Shown here one piece after another: positions 10,697-18,285 of a DNA stretch of 64,000 bases. The stretch lies in assembly GCF_036013955.1 (NCBI RefSeq), contig NZ_CP107903.1, positions 3,410,001 through 3,474,000 of the forward strand. Direction: 5' to 3'. Each line of letters opens with the position of its first letter. Position 1 is the first letter of the stretch. Made by a program: the position numbers and the translations under genes. Under the pieces are notes generated by a model. That model was not told where the DNA came from. It saw nothing but the letters and a program-made list of their open reading frames with translations, and searched no databases. Source of the DNA: Streptomyces sp. NBC_00459. GTDB taxonomy: Bacteria; Actinomycetota; Actinomycetes; Streptomycetales; Streptomycetaceae.

Positions 10697-11892
10697 TGGT
10701 CCTGTGGTCCTTCCATGGTCGTCGTGTCCCGCCCGAGCAGCGTTCCGCGCTGGAACGCACCGATACGTGAGGCCGTCACCTCGTTGTTGTGCTCCGCAGG
10801 TTCCGGTGGCGGTGGCACCACCGCGACCGGGCTGCCACGCCGTCGCCGCTTGGGCAGACCACCGGCCGTCGTCCCGATCGGACGCGGCGGTCCGCCGGGC
10901 GTTGCCACCGGGGTCAGCCGCTGCGGGGCGACCGGAACCTCGGCCCGGGGTTCGGCCTTGGCGGCCCCGCCCTCGGGCTCGGGAACGTCCGTCGTCAACA
11001 GGTTCTCCGGCAAGAGAATCACCGCCCGTACGCCGCCGTAGGGAGACACCGAATCGACCGAGACCTTGAAGCCGTACCGGGTGGCGAGCATCCCGGACAC
11101 GGCGAAGCCGAACTTCGGCGGGTCGCCGAGGCTCGTGATGTCGACCGGTGCCTGCGGGGAGAGCAGCACGGAGGCTCGCGCCTTCTCCTCCGTGTTCATG
11201 CCGAGTCCGGCGTCGTCGACGATCAGGCAGACACCGGTGGGTACGGCCTGGATGTTGATGTCGACGCGGGTGCCGGGCGCGCTGTAGTTGGTGGCGTTGG
11301 CCAGCAGTTCGGCCAGGACCACCGCGATGGGCTCGACGGCCCGGCTGGCCACCGTCACGTTCACCTGGGTGTTGATGGTGACGCGGTCGAAGTGCTTGAT
11401 GCGGCCCTGGGCACTGCGGGCGACGTCGTACACGGAGGCGGTGGACTCGCGCCGGCCGAGCCAGCCGCCGCACAGCACGGCGATGCCCTGTGCGCGTCGG
11501 CCGAACTGGCTGTTGGTGTGGTCGATCATCATCAGGTCGCTGAGGACCTGTTCGTCGTCGCCGTAGCGGCGCTGCGACTTCTCGATGATCAGCTGCTGTT
11601 CGTCGGCGAGCACCTGTAGCGTCCGCATGGCGGACTTCAGGACCGCCTTGGTGTCCTCCTCAGCGTCCTTGCGCACCGCCGACAGATCGCCCGCGTGCTC
11701 CGCGTTCAGTTGGGCGTATTCCGCATAGAGGCGGTCGCGTTCACTCTGCACGGCTTCACGGGCGTTCTGCAGGTCGCTGTTCTTCCTGCGGAGCGCCATG
11801 TTGGTTCTCCGGGCCCGCATCACTGCGACGACCGCAGCGACCAGGACCACTAGCAAGATCCACAGCAGTGGATCCTGGATCAATGACGTCAT
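10693..11892 (-). CDS. cvnA: Conservon sensor-kinase-like protein CvnA
   Basis: 399-residue membrane protein heading the conservon. One N-terminal transmembrane helix (residues 8-25, LLWILLVVLVAAVVAVM) is followed by a coiled coil (about 30-90). A DHp-like helix pair comes next (LMMIDHTNSQFGRRAQG), then a GHKL ATPase fold with N-box LLANATNYSAPG, G1 box DDAGLGMN and G2-like FGFAVSGMLATRYG. The C-terminal 100 residues are Pro-rich and basic. There is no large extracellular sensor, so input probably comes through the coiled coil or partner proteins. No cognate response regulator is adjacent, as usual for conservons. Confidence 0.9.
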   Translation of the reverse strand: MTSLIQDPLLWILLVVLVAAVVAVMRARRTNMALRRKNSDLQNAREAVQSERDRLYAEYAQLNAEHAGDLSAVRKDAEEDTKAVLKSAMRTLQVLADEQQLIIEKSQRRYGDDEQVLSDLMMIDHTNSQFGRRAQGIAVLCGGWLGRRESTASVYDVARSAQGRIKHFDRVTINTQVNVTVASRAVEPIAVVLAELLANATNYSAPGTRVDINIQAVPTGVCLIVDDAGLGMNTEEKARASVLLSPQAPVDITSLGDPPKFGFAVSGMLATRYGFKVSVDSVSPYGGVRAVILLPENLLTTDVPEPEGGAAKAEPRAEVPVAPQRLTPVATPGGPPRPIGTTAGGLPKRRRRGSPVAVVPPPPEPAEHNNEVTASRIGAFQRGTLLGRDTTTMEGPQDQ

Positions 11893-12240
11893 GAGACTCT
11901 CTTCAAGTCGCCTTGCGACAGGAGCAGTTGCAGTCCGGTGGGTCCTGGCCTGGAACTCGGGCCTCGCCCGGTGGCGTACCTTACCGGCGGACCAACTCAG
12001 CCACTCCTTCGCGTGGGGCCCTTAGAGACTGCCCCCGTGCGCGTGGCGCGCCTCAGCCTACTGAAAGTGGGATGATCTTAGCAGTCAAGGGAGCGTCAAA
12101 AAGGTTCCGCTTAGGCTTACTTGGAGACCTTCACACAGGATTCGCGAACGCGCCCACGGCAGTTAAGGCCCCGACGCCCGCCGAACGCACCACAGGCCCG
12201 CTCCCCTGTTCCCCGGGGAGCGGGCCTGTGTGCGTACGAC
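11893..12240. other. Intergenic region upstream of conservon
   Basis: This 348-bp stretch separates cvnA from the DUF2087 gene, both on the minus strand. It holds the DUF2087 terminator at its right end and must contain the conservon promoter. The segment 12058-12125 is noticeably less GC-rich (ATCTTAGCAGTCAAGG, AAAAAGGTTCCGCTTAGGC), as expected for promoter DNA. I found no convincing ORF or palindrome in the remainder. Confidence 0.5.
12191..12230 (-). terminator. Terminator after DUF2087 gene
   Basis: A perfect 16-bp stem (12191-12206 with 12215-12230) and an eight-base loop begin 10 bp past the stop codon at 12241. Confidence 0.8.
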
Positions 12241-12573
12241 TCAGGCGGCCTGGGCGCCGAGATCGGCCTCGGCGGGCCGCCAGTAGACGCCGTCGCTGCG
12301 CCGCAGGTGGTTCAGGTCCACCAGATGCCGGCGCAACGTCACATGGTCGATACGGCTCGCACCCTCGCACCACACCCGCAGCCGCTCGTCGACGAGCCGC
12401 TCCGCGTACTCGACGCCGGGCTCGAAGGTCTCCTCGGCGATGTACCGGAGCACGATCAGCTTCCGGCTCCAGCGGGCAGGCAGCCGCACGAGTCGGCCGT
12501 CCTCCCGTACGAAGGTCCGCAACACGTTCTCGGTCTGCTGCCGCTCGTTCTGCTCGGCTCGGTCGGATGCCAT
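12241..12573 (-). CDS. DUF2087 family protein
   Basis: A 110-residue cytoplasmic protein matching the DUF2087 pattern: RLPARWSRKLIVLRYIAEETFEPG in the middle and DHVTLRRHLVDLNHLRRSDGVYWR near the end. The domain often occurs fused to or beside ArsR-type HTH regulators and looks like a small DNA- or nucleotide-binding fold, but no function is established. It is transcribed divergently from the chaplin at 12781 across a 207-bp gap and has its own terminator, so it is probably monocistronic. Confidence 0.8.
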   Translation of the reverse strand: MASDRAEQNERQQTENVLRTFVREDGRLVRLPARWSRKLIVLRYIAEETFEPGVEYAERLVDERLRVWCEGASRIDHVTLRRHLVDLNHLRRSDGVYWRPAEADLGAQAA

Positions 12574-12695
12574 GCCCGCGAGGCTAACGGGTGCGCGGAC
12601 GGTCTCCCACCACTTTTCCCGTCAGGTTTTCCCCGACCGCGCTCCCGGCCGTTCTCCTGACCGCTCTTCGAAAAGGGTGACGCCCGGCCGAACGC

Positions 12696-12723
12696 CGTTA
12701 CCAGGCGTGAGTGGGCGCGTTGT
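12696..12723 (+). promoter_or_regulatory. Candidate sigma-BldN promoter of chaplin
   Basis: CGTTAC (12696-12701), 16 bp, CGTTGT (12718-12723) resembles the sigma-BldN consensus as I recall it (CGTAAC, 16-17 bp, CGTTGA), with one mismatch in each box. It lies 57 bp before the chaplin ATG, leaving a leader of about 50 nt. Confidence 0.5.
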
Positions 12724-12780
12724 AGGGGAAGTGCGGGCGCGAGTCGAGTGTCCGCATTCATCGAACCAAAGGAGAACGTG

Positions 12781-13068
12781 ATGTCTCGCATCGCGAAGGC
12801 AGCCGTCGCCGCGCTCGGCACCGGTGCCGTGGTGCTCGGCGGTGCCGGTATGGCCACGGCTGACGCGGGTGCCCAGGCCGAGGCCGTCGGCTCGCCCGGC
12901 GTCCTGTCCGGCAACGTCCTGCAGGTCCCGGTCCACGTGCCCGTCAACGTGTGCGGGAACTCGGTCAGCGTGATCGGCCTGCTGAACCCGGCCTTCGGCA
13001 ACACCTGCGCCAACGTCAGCGACGACGGCCACAACGGCAACCCCGGCCCCGGCGGCTACGGCAGCTGA
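12781..13068 (+). CDS. chpG: Short chaplin with Gly-rich tail (ChpG position)
   Basis: Secreted amphipathic surfactant protein of 95 residues. A Sec signal peptide (residues 1-29, ending MATADA) precedes one chaplin domain (GSPGVLSGNVLQVPVHVPVNVCGN ... LLNPAFGNTC) with the two conserved cysteines. Chaplins polymerise into amyloid fibrils that make aerial hyphae hydrophobic. An AAAGGAG site six bases before ATG 12781 fixes the start. Unusually, the domain is followed by an extra tail (NVSDDGHNGNPGPGGYGS) where most short chaplins stop. The neighbouring tyrosinase genes match the chpG locus of S. coelicolor, so the symbol rests on synteny. Confidence 0.88.
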   Translation: MSRIAKAAVAALGTGAVVLGGAGMATADAGAQAEAVGSPGVLSGNVLQVPVHVPVNVCGNSVSVIGLLNPAFGNTCANVSDDGHNGNPGPGGYGS

Positions 13069-13087
13069 TCCGTCGTACGCAGGCACC

Positions 13088-13124
13088 GGAAGAGCCCCGA
13101 CGGTTCCACCGTCGGGGCTCTTCC
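13088..13124. terminator. Terminator between chaplin and tyrosinase genes
   Basis: A perfect 17-bp stem (13088-13104 with 13108-13124) and three-base loop lie between the convergent chaplin and melC2 genes. It begins 20 bp after the chaplin stop and ends 43 bp before the melC2 stop. Confidence 0.85.
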
Positions 13125-13166
13125 ATGTCCCGGCCCGTACCCTCTACTACCTCGTCAGGTACCTCG

Positions 13167-14030
13167 TCACGCGTACCGGTAGACGTCGCTGTGGTCCTCC
13201 AGCTGGTCCGGCGTCAGGTCCCACGGCGGCAGTGTCTCGTGCCGGGCGACGACCCGGCCGCGCTGCGCGTCACCGACCCGCGGCGGCCGCTCGGGCAGAT
13301 AGCGGGCACCGTGCCGTTGCTGCCAGCGCGACCAGCACAGGTCGACGAAGGCGTGGTGCAGCCAGAAGACGGGGTCGTTGACCGAGGCACCGCCGACCAT
13401 GTGCCCGCCGACCCAGCGGTGGACGCGGTTGTGGTTGCGCCACGAGGCGGGGCCCCGCCCGCTCCCCCACCCTTCGAGCCTGTTGCGGAAGCCTCTCGCG
13501 GCCGTCGAGTCCCACGGCGACACGTCGTAGACGGGATCGTCGAGGGCCGAGTCCAGGTCCTGCCGGGTCGGCAGTGTGAGCGGCTCGCGGGAGCGGCCGA
13601 GGTCCCGGGTGAGGAAATCGCCGTCGGTGACGCTCTCCTTGATGGTCCAGTCGCCGTGGTCGTAGGCGAAGGGCCCGGTCATGACCCGCTGGTCGAAGGA
13701 GCGCCCGGTGCCGCCCAGCAGGTCCTCGCTCCAGGGCACGCCGGCCCTCGTACGGTCCCGGGTCCAGTCCCAGTACGGCAGCGTCACCGAAGGATCGACC
13801 CGCTGCAACGCCTGCTCCAGGTCCAGCAGGAACTGCCGGTGCCAGGGCAGGAAGGACGGCGCCATGTGGGCCGTCCGCAGGCCCTTCTCGCCGTCGGAGA
13901 CGTAGTACTCGATGTGCGTGCGCACGAACTCGTCGTACTCGCCCCGCCGTTTGACCTCAAGGAGCGCCCCGACGAATCGTCGCCGCTCGGAACGCGTCAG
14001 CGTGCTGACGTCCTTACGCGTGTACGCCAT
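13167..14030 (-). CDS. melC2: Tyrosinase (type-3 copper monooxygenase)
   Basis: 287-residue Streptomyces tyrosinase, which hydroxylates monophenols and oxidises o-diphenols to quinones for melanin. The CuA histidines are H39 (RTHIEYY), H55 and H64 (TAHMAPSFLPWHRQF). The CuB set is the HNRVHRWVGGHM cluster and DPVFWLHHAFVD. There is no signal peptide; secretion and copper loading normally depend on the co-expressed caddie protein encoded just upstream, whose reading frame overlaps this one by 17 bp. Length is close to the usual 273-290. Confidence 0.93.
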   Translation of the reverse strand: MAYTRKDVSTLTRSERRRFVGALLEVKRRGEYDEFVRTHIEYYVSDGEKGLRTAHMAPSFLPWHRQFLLDLEQALQRVDPSVTLPYWDWTRDRTRAGVPWSEDLLGGTGRSFDQRVMTGPFAYDHGDWTIKESVTDGDFLTRDLGRSREPLTLPTRQDLDSALDDPVYDVSPWDSTAARGFRNRLEGWGSGRGPASWRNHNRVHRWVGGHMVGGASVNDPVFWLHHAFVDLCWSRWQQRHGARYLPERPPRVGDAQRGRVVARHETLPPWDLTPDQLEDHSDVYRYA

Positions 14031-14490
14031 GACCGTCCTCTCCCCCGCCGGCGACCGTCAACCGCCGCCCGGGCCCCAGCTCGTCGACGGCGGCGCGGGC
14101 CGCCTCCACTGCCGTGGGGTACGAGCGGTAGTGGTCGACCATGCTCAGATACGTCCCGTCCGCACGCCGCATCAGATGCAGGGGCCGCCCGTCCACCGTG
14201 ACGTGCCACCGCCCGTCGCCAGGTCTGCGCAGGGCCTGCGCCATGTGGTCGAGGTGGTCCGCGTGTCCGGCGTCGGCCTTCATCCCGCGCAGCCGGCGGC
14301 CCCGGTACGTCTCGTCGAACGTCGCCGCCTCGTCGCCGTCCTGGTTCCGCCGGGGCCACGCGGCGGCGACGACCGGGACCACTGCCAGGGCGAGGGCCGA
14401 CACGCACAGGGCACGCAGCGCGTCCCGCCGTGTACCGGAACAGGCGCGGGGACCTTCCGGTCCCCGCGGCCTTCTGCTGACGAACAACAC
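14014..14490 (-). CDS. melC1: Tyrosinase cofactor/caddie protein (MelC1)
   Basis: 158-residue tyrosinase helper with a Tat-like N-terminus (GTRRDALRALCVSALALAVVP) and the MelC1 core: FDETYRGRRLRG, then HVTVDGRPLHLMRRADGTYL and HYRSYPTAVEAARAAVDELG. It delivers copper to the tyrosinase and carries it out of the cell. The likely start is GTG 14490 with GGGGAGA just upstream. The gene overlaps melC2 by 17 bp, so the pair is coupled. The very basic N-region before the RR is longer than in classical MelC1 and could signify a shorter true start. Confidence 0.88.
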   Translation of the reverse strand: MLFVSRRPRGPEGPRACSGTRRDALRALCVSALALAVVPVVAAAWPRRNQDGDEAATFDETYRGRRLRGMKADAGHADHLDHMAQALRRPGDGRWHVTVDGRPLHLMRRADGTYLSMVDHYRSYPTAVEAARAAVDELGPGRRLTVAGGGEDGHGVHA

Positions 14491-14598
14491 TCTCTCCCCA
14501 TCTCCTAGTTCGGCTCGTTCGGTAACGGCGACCGCCCGGTGACCGGGCCCGGGTGTCGATCCCGGGCCCTGAGGGTCCAGTTCGTCAGCTCCCTGTCG

Positions 14599-15105
14599 CT
14601 ACATGGAGCCGAGCCCCAGAACGCCGGTGGGGGCCGTCTGCAGCAGCGGGGTGAGCACGGCGGCCTGCGGTTCCTTGAGCGTCGGCAGACCGAACACGTC
14701 GGGGTTCGACGCGGTCATCGGGGTGTCCACGGACAGTCCGGGGGTCAGGGTCCGCAGGTCGGCCGCGGGAACACTGAGGCCGGCCTGGTCGAAGCCCTTC
14801 CCGAGCACCTGGGGCAGCGGTGCCTCGGCCGACAGACCGGGCAGCGCGGCGCCCATCGGCACCTGCGGCAGCGCGCTGGCCGGAATCATCTGTCCCTCGA
14901 CGTACCGCGGTCCCTCGGGCACGCCCGGCGTCAGCAGGGGCAGTTCACCGCCGACCTTGGGCAGGCTCACGTTGAGCGACTTCTCCACGCCGTCCAGCGG
15001 GACGGGTACGGGGACCGTGTCGGCCGCGACGGCGGGGGCCGCGCCCACCGCCGCCGCCACGCCGGTGAGGACAGCGGCGGCAAGGATTCGAGTGGTCGAC
15101 TTCAT
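14599..15105 (-). CDS. Secreted protein of unknown function
   Basis: 168 residues with a clear Sec signal peptide (MKSTTRILAAAVLTGVAAAVGAA, cleavage near APAVAA) and a mature part rich in Pro, Leu, Val and Gly with no cysteines and little predicted secondary structure. No domain recognised. It lies among chaplin and melanin genes and shares low-complexity character with the neighbouring 15955 and 16475 proteins, which suggests a wall- or sheath-associated role. This is inferred from context only. Confidence 0.7.
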   Translation of the reverse strand: MKSTTRILAAAVLTGVAAAVGAAPAVAADTVPVPVPLDGVEKSLNVSLPKVGGELPLLTPGVPEGPRYVEGQMIPASALPQVPMGAALPGLSAEAPLPQVLGKGFDQAGLSVPAADLRTLTPGLSVDTPMTASNPDVFGLPTLKEPQAAVLTPLLQTAPTGVLGLGSM

Positions 15106-15307
15106 GACAAGTACGGTCCTTTTCAGGAATCAGGGGGTGTTCGTCCGTATCGCGTAACGATCCCGAGAACCGCATCAGCTCAAGATTCCCCCGTGTGGTG
15201 CATTAGTCGTCCGATCAGCCCGGAACAGCGGCCCCCGGTCCGGACGGCCGACCTGCCCGTCCGGGCCTCGGACTTCGCCGCTCGCCCCACGGCTGTTCGC
15301 TCGGCCG

Positions 15308-15802
15308 TCAGCGCAGGCTGCGGGCCGGGAGGATGACGTGAGCGGCGGCGGTGAGGGTCTCGTCGGCACCCGCGAAGGCGGCCAGGGCCTCCGGCTCGAT
15401 GGGCTTGCCGGGCTGGGCCTCGGGCCAGGGGCGGGTGGTGAACACCAGGTAGGCGAAGCCCCGTTCGGCGACCGCGGTGAGCCACTCCGGGGGCGGGGTG
15501 CACTGGGCGTTGAGCTGCGGCATGTTGACGACGGCCGAACCGGACTCGACGAGCAGGCTGACCGGCAGGCTCGGCTGGGTGGAGCCGTCGACGATGTCGC
15601 CGCCGACCGGCAGACCGGTGTTGGCGAGGAGCTGCTCGACGGCGACGGCCGAGGCCTCCGGGCCGCCCTCGCCGTCCCCGAGGGAATAGGCGAGGAGGTA
15701 GGGCATGTCGCCGTCGGGGGCCTCACCGCTCCAGGCCATCACGACGAGCGTGCCCAGGTCGGCGATGCGGAAAGGGCGCGTTTCGCTTGAGGTTGAGGTC
15801 AC
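15308..15802 (-). CDS. Hypothetical protein, possibly DUF5949
   Basis: A 164-residue soluble protein beginning at GTG 15802 (MTSTSSETRPFRIADLGT). It has alternating hydrophobic strands (TLVVMAWSGE, PYLLAYSLGDGEGG, AYLVFTTRPWPE) and no signal peptide or metal motif. It resembles the Streptomyces family catalogued as DUF5949 as I recall it; no function is known. It is separated from both neighbours and is probably transcribed alone. Confidence 0.7.
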   Translation of the reverse strand: MTSTSSETRPFRIADLGTLVVMAWSGEAPDGDMPYLLAYSLGDGEGGPEASAVAVEQLLANTGLPVGGDIVDGSTQPSLPVSLLVESGSAVVNMPQLNAQCTPPPEWLTAVAERGFAYLVFTTRPWPEAQPGKPIEPEALAAFAGADETLTAAAHVILPARSLR

Positions 15803-15910
15803 CGCGGAACCTTATCGACGGGATTTGACTCGTCCGGCCGCGTTCTCACTCGACCGGGGGATTTCCCGCCGGTATCCACACGAAAGAGGGACGGTACTCG
15901 AACAACACGA

Positions 15911-15941
15911 AGGACCGATTCCGCGCGGCGGAATCGGTCCT
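15911..15941. terminator. Terminator after small secreted gene
   Basis: A perfect 14-bp stem (15911-15924 with 15928-15941) with a GCG loop lies 14 bp downstream of the stop of the 15955-16245 gene. Confidence 0.8.
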
Positions 15942-15954
15942 GTCGAAACCCGTG

Positions 15955-16245
15955 TCAGCCCTGGAGGGGGAGTCCGCCGAGCAGCCCACCGGTCGAGTTG
16001 AGGGCGGTCGTCGCACCCTTCACCGTGCTGAGCGCCGAATCCTTGTTCTCGGTGTCGAGCGCGTTCGACTGGTGCTGGAGCGGCTGCACCTGCTCCAGGT
16101 CGAGGGGGCCCTTGGTGAGCGTGTTGACGGCGCCGTTGAGGCTGGTGGGCGTGAGGTCGGCGGTGTCGTAGGCGAACGCGGGCGCGGCAGCTCCGGCGAT
16201 GACCAGGGACCCGGCAACAACAGCGGCAGCCTTCAGGGACTTCAT
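15955..16245 (-). CDS. Small secreted protein of unknown function
   Basis: 96 residues with a Sec signal peptide (MKSLKAAAVVAGSLVIAGAAAPAFA) and a polar mature part of about 70 residues containing no cysteine. AAAGGA lies five bases before ATG 16245. I recognise no domain. It has its own terminator and lies between other exported proteins near the chaplin genes, so a surface or extracellular role is plausible. Confidence 0.72.
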   Translation of the reverse strand: MKSLKAAAVVAGSLVIAGAAAPAFAYDTADLTPTSLNGAVNTLTKGPLDLEQVQPLQHQSNALDTENKDSALSTVKGATTALNSTGGLLGGLPLQG

Positions 16246-16423
16246 CGTGTTCCTTTCTTCGGCAACTCATGTCACCAGAGGGAATTCTGTCGCCTTGCCT
16301 AACGAGCCCCGGTCGCGGCGGAAACCCCGTAAGCAGAAATTTCTGCGGCGCAGGTGATTCCGGAACACGGAATGCGTCTCAAAGGATTGACGCACAAACG
16401 AAAATGACACACAAACAAAAGAA

Positions 16424-16465
16424 CGGTCGTTGTGCCGACCCCGCGTGGGGTCGGCACAACGACCG
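16424..16465. terminator. Long-stem terminator
   Basis: A perfect 19-bp stem (16424-16442 with 16447-16465) and GCGT loop lie immediately downstream of the stop of the 16475-17428 gene. Confidence 0.85.
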
Positions 16466-16474
16466 GCAAGGGGC

Positions 16475-17428
16475 CTAGTCGGCCGACAGCGGCAGGGGCG
16501 GCACCGGGACCGGCAGCGGCGGCACCTCCACCGGCAGCTTGGGCAGCGGCGGCAGACCCGCCAGGTCCGGCGCCGGCAGCCCGCCACCGAGCAGGGTGGC
16601 GGCGACGAACCCGACGAGGCTCGTCAACACACCGGTGACGGCCGGGCCGACGTTGGCGACATCGCCGGACGTGACTGCCGTGAGCAGCGTGTCGACCGAC
16701 TTCTGCAGCGCGGCGAGCGCGTCCCCCACGATGTCGAGCGGGCCCTTGCCCGCCTTGCCGTTCTTGAGGCTCATCGGGAGTGTGGCCGCGGGCGGCAGCG
16801 CGGGCTTCGCCGGGAGAACCGGGGTCGCCGGCGGCGCCGGGACCTCCGGGGTCACTGGCAGCGCCGGAGCCGCAGGAACCTCAGGAGCCGCCGGGAGTGC
16901 CGGGGCCGCCGGAACCTCAGGAGCCGTCGGAAGGGCCGGAGTCGCCGGAACCTCCGGGGTCGCCGGCAGAGTCACCGGCAGAGTGGCCGGGACCTCAGGA
17001 GTCACCGGCAGGGCCGGGGCCGCCGGGATCTCAGGAGCCGCCGGAAGGGCAGGAGTCGCCGGAACCTCAGGAGTCACGGGAAGTGCCACCGGCGGAGTGG
17101 CCGGGGCCGCCGCCGTTGCCGCCGCGATGGCCGCCTTCACGGCGTCGACCAGTTTCGTCGCCTCGTCCAGCGGCAGCTGACCGTTGTCCGCCTTCTGTAC
17201 GGCGGCCAGCAGATCGGTGACGGGTTTCAGTACGCCGCCCAGGTCGCCCAGCGACTTCACCTGCGCGAGAAGCGCGTCGGCATTGGGGACGGGCGCCCGC
17301 GAAGCCGCGTGGCCGCGCTCGCGAGCCGCGTCGCCGTCCGCCGCCAGGGCGGCCGGTGCGCCTATTCCGAGCAGGAGGGTGGCACAGAGTGCGGTCGACG
17401 CGATACGCCGTGCGGGCAGAGCACGCAT
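16475..17428 (-). CDS. Secreted Pro/Ala-rich repeat protein
   Basis: 317 residues. A signal peptide (MRALPARRIASTALCATLL ... ALAADG) is followed by a helical segment (about 45-110). Residues 110-215 are tandem decapeptide-like repeats of the type PEVPA(A/T)PALP interspersed with PVT and PAT, then a second helical/hydrophobic segment (VGPAVTGVLTSLVGFVAATLLGG) and a Pro-rich tail (PLPVPVPPLPLSAD). The repeat region is probably an extended, wall-spanning spacer. There is no LPXTG motif, though the late hydrophobic segment could associate with membrane. Function unknown; the surroundings are chaplin and exopolysaccharide genes. Confidence 0.72.
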   Translation of the reverse strand: MRALPARRIASTALCATLLLGIGAPAALAADGDAARERGHAASRAPVPNADALLAQVKSLGDLGGVLKPVTDLLAAVQKADNGQLPLDEATKLVDAVKAAIAAATAAAPATPPVALPVTPEVPATPALPAAPEIPAAPALPVTPEVPATLPVTLPATPEVPATPALPTAPEVPAAPALPAAPEVPAAPALPVTPEVPAPPATPVLPAKPALPPAATLPMSLKNGKAGKGPLDIVGDALAALQKSVDTLLTAVTSGDVANVGPAVTGVLTSLVGFVAATLLGGGLPAPDLAGLPPLPKLPVEVPPLPVPVPPLPLSAD

Positions 17429-17707
17429 GGAGGTTTCCTTTCGGTGGTGCGGTGGTGTGTCGGACGGTGTGTCCGCCGTCGGATCCACCGTCAGATCCAC
17501 CGTTGCCCTCTGCAACCGGTCACATACGCAAAGTGACGACCCCTCGGTCGGATCCCGTACATCATTGCTGGTGAGGGCACGCGTCAAGGCCCACCCGGCG
17601 AGTTGGCCGCCCGGCCCGCCATTCGGGGCAAACACCGGAGAACGCGAACCGGCCACCCTCCCCGGAAAGGGGAGAGCGGCCGGCAGAAGGGTCCGCGCCG
17701 ACTTACG

Positions 17708-17947
17708 TCAGTCGTTGACGCAGGTGTTGCCGAACGCCGGGTTCAGCAGACCGATGACGTTGACGGTGTTGCCGCAGACGTTGACCGGAACGTGGACCGG
17801 GACCTGCAGGACGTTGCCCGACAGGACGCCCGGGGAGTGGGCAGCGGCGCCGTGCGCGTCGCTGTCGGCGGCGGCGACACCGGCGGTACCCGCCACGGCG
17901 GCGACGGCAACGGTGGAAAGGGCAAGGCCCTTCGCGATACGCGACAT
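17708..17947 (-). CDS. chpF: Short chaplin (ChpF position)
   Basis: 79-residue single-domain chaplin with a Sec signal (MSRIAKGLALSTVAVAAVAG ... AAADS) and the domain SPGVLSGNVLQVPVHVPVNVCGN through NPAFGNTCVND, with both cysteines. It ends directly after the domain, as classical short chaplins do. AAGGAG lies nine bases upstream of ATG 17947. The symbol follows its position between the melC region and the exopolysaccharide operon, as I recall for chpF in S. coelicolor; by sequence alone it could equally be called chpH-like. Confidence 0.88.
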   Translation of the reverse strand: MSRIAKGLALSTVAVAAVAGTAGVAAADSDAHGAAAHSPGVLSGNVLQVPVHVPVNVCGNTVNVIGLLNPAFGNTCVND

Positions 17948-18005
17948 GGAGAAGTGCTCCTTGGGAGTTGTCACAAACAGCCGGGCGGGGATGCCCGGCG
18001 CTGTG

Positions 18006-18033
18006 TCAACGCGTGGCACGCGCCCGGGTTGTG
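18006..18033 (-). promoter_or_regulatory. Candidate sigma-BldN promoter of chaplin
   Basis: Read on the minus strand: CACAAC (18033-18028), 16 bp, CGTTGA (18011-18006). The -10 box is an exact match to the BldN consensus as I recall it, and the -35 matches four of six. It lies about 60 bp upstream of the chaplin ATG at 17947. Confidence 0.5.
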
Positions 18034-18285
18034 CCGCCAATGGGGTGATCTCTCGAATCGCTCGGCTGCACGATTACGACACAGTCGCCATTAATCACCA
18101 ATAAATACGCATAGCGGTCTAGAGTGACTCACCTTCTGCCAGCCGCCCCGGAGTCGCCCAAGAGGTAGACCGCCACCCCGACTCCGTCGCGCGAAACAGA
18201 CCGGGAGTGCCTGCGGCGAACAAGTGATCTCCAGATCTTCCTTACGTCGGTCCACGACCTCTTTCCCGAAAGGGCAACACCGGTC
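18034..18285. other. Divergent promoter region of the exopolysaccharide operon
   Basis: Together with 17948-18033 this forms a 338-bp gap between the divergent chaplin and the first gene of the plus-strand operon. The stretch around 18068-18125 is AT-rich for this genome (ATTAATCACCAATAAATACG), a likely promoter zone. I see no ORF and no clear palindrome. Confidence 0.45.
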
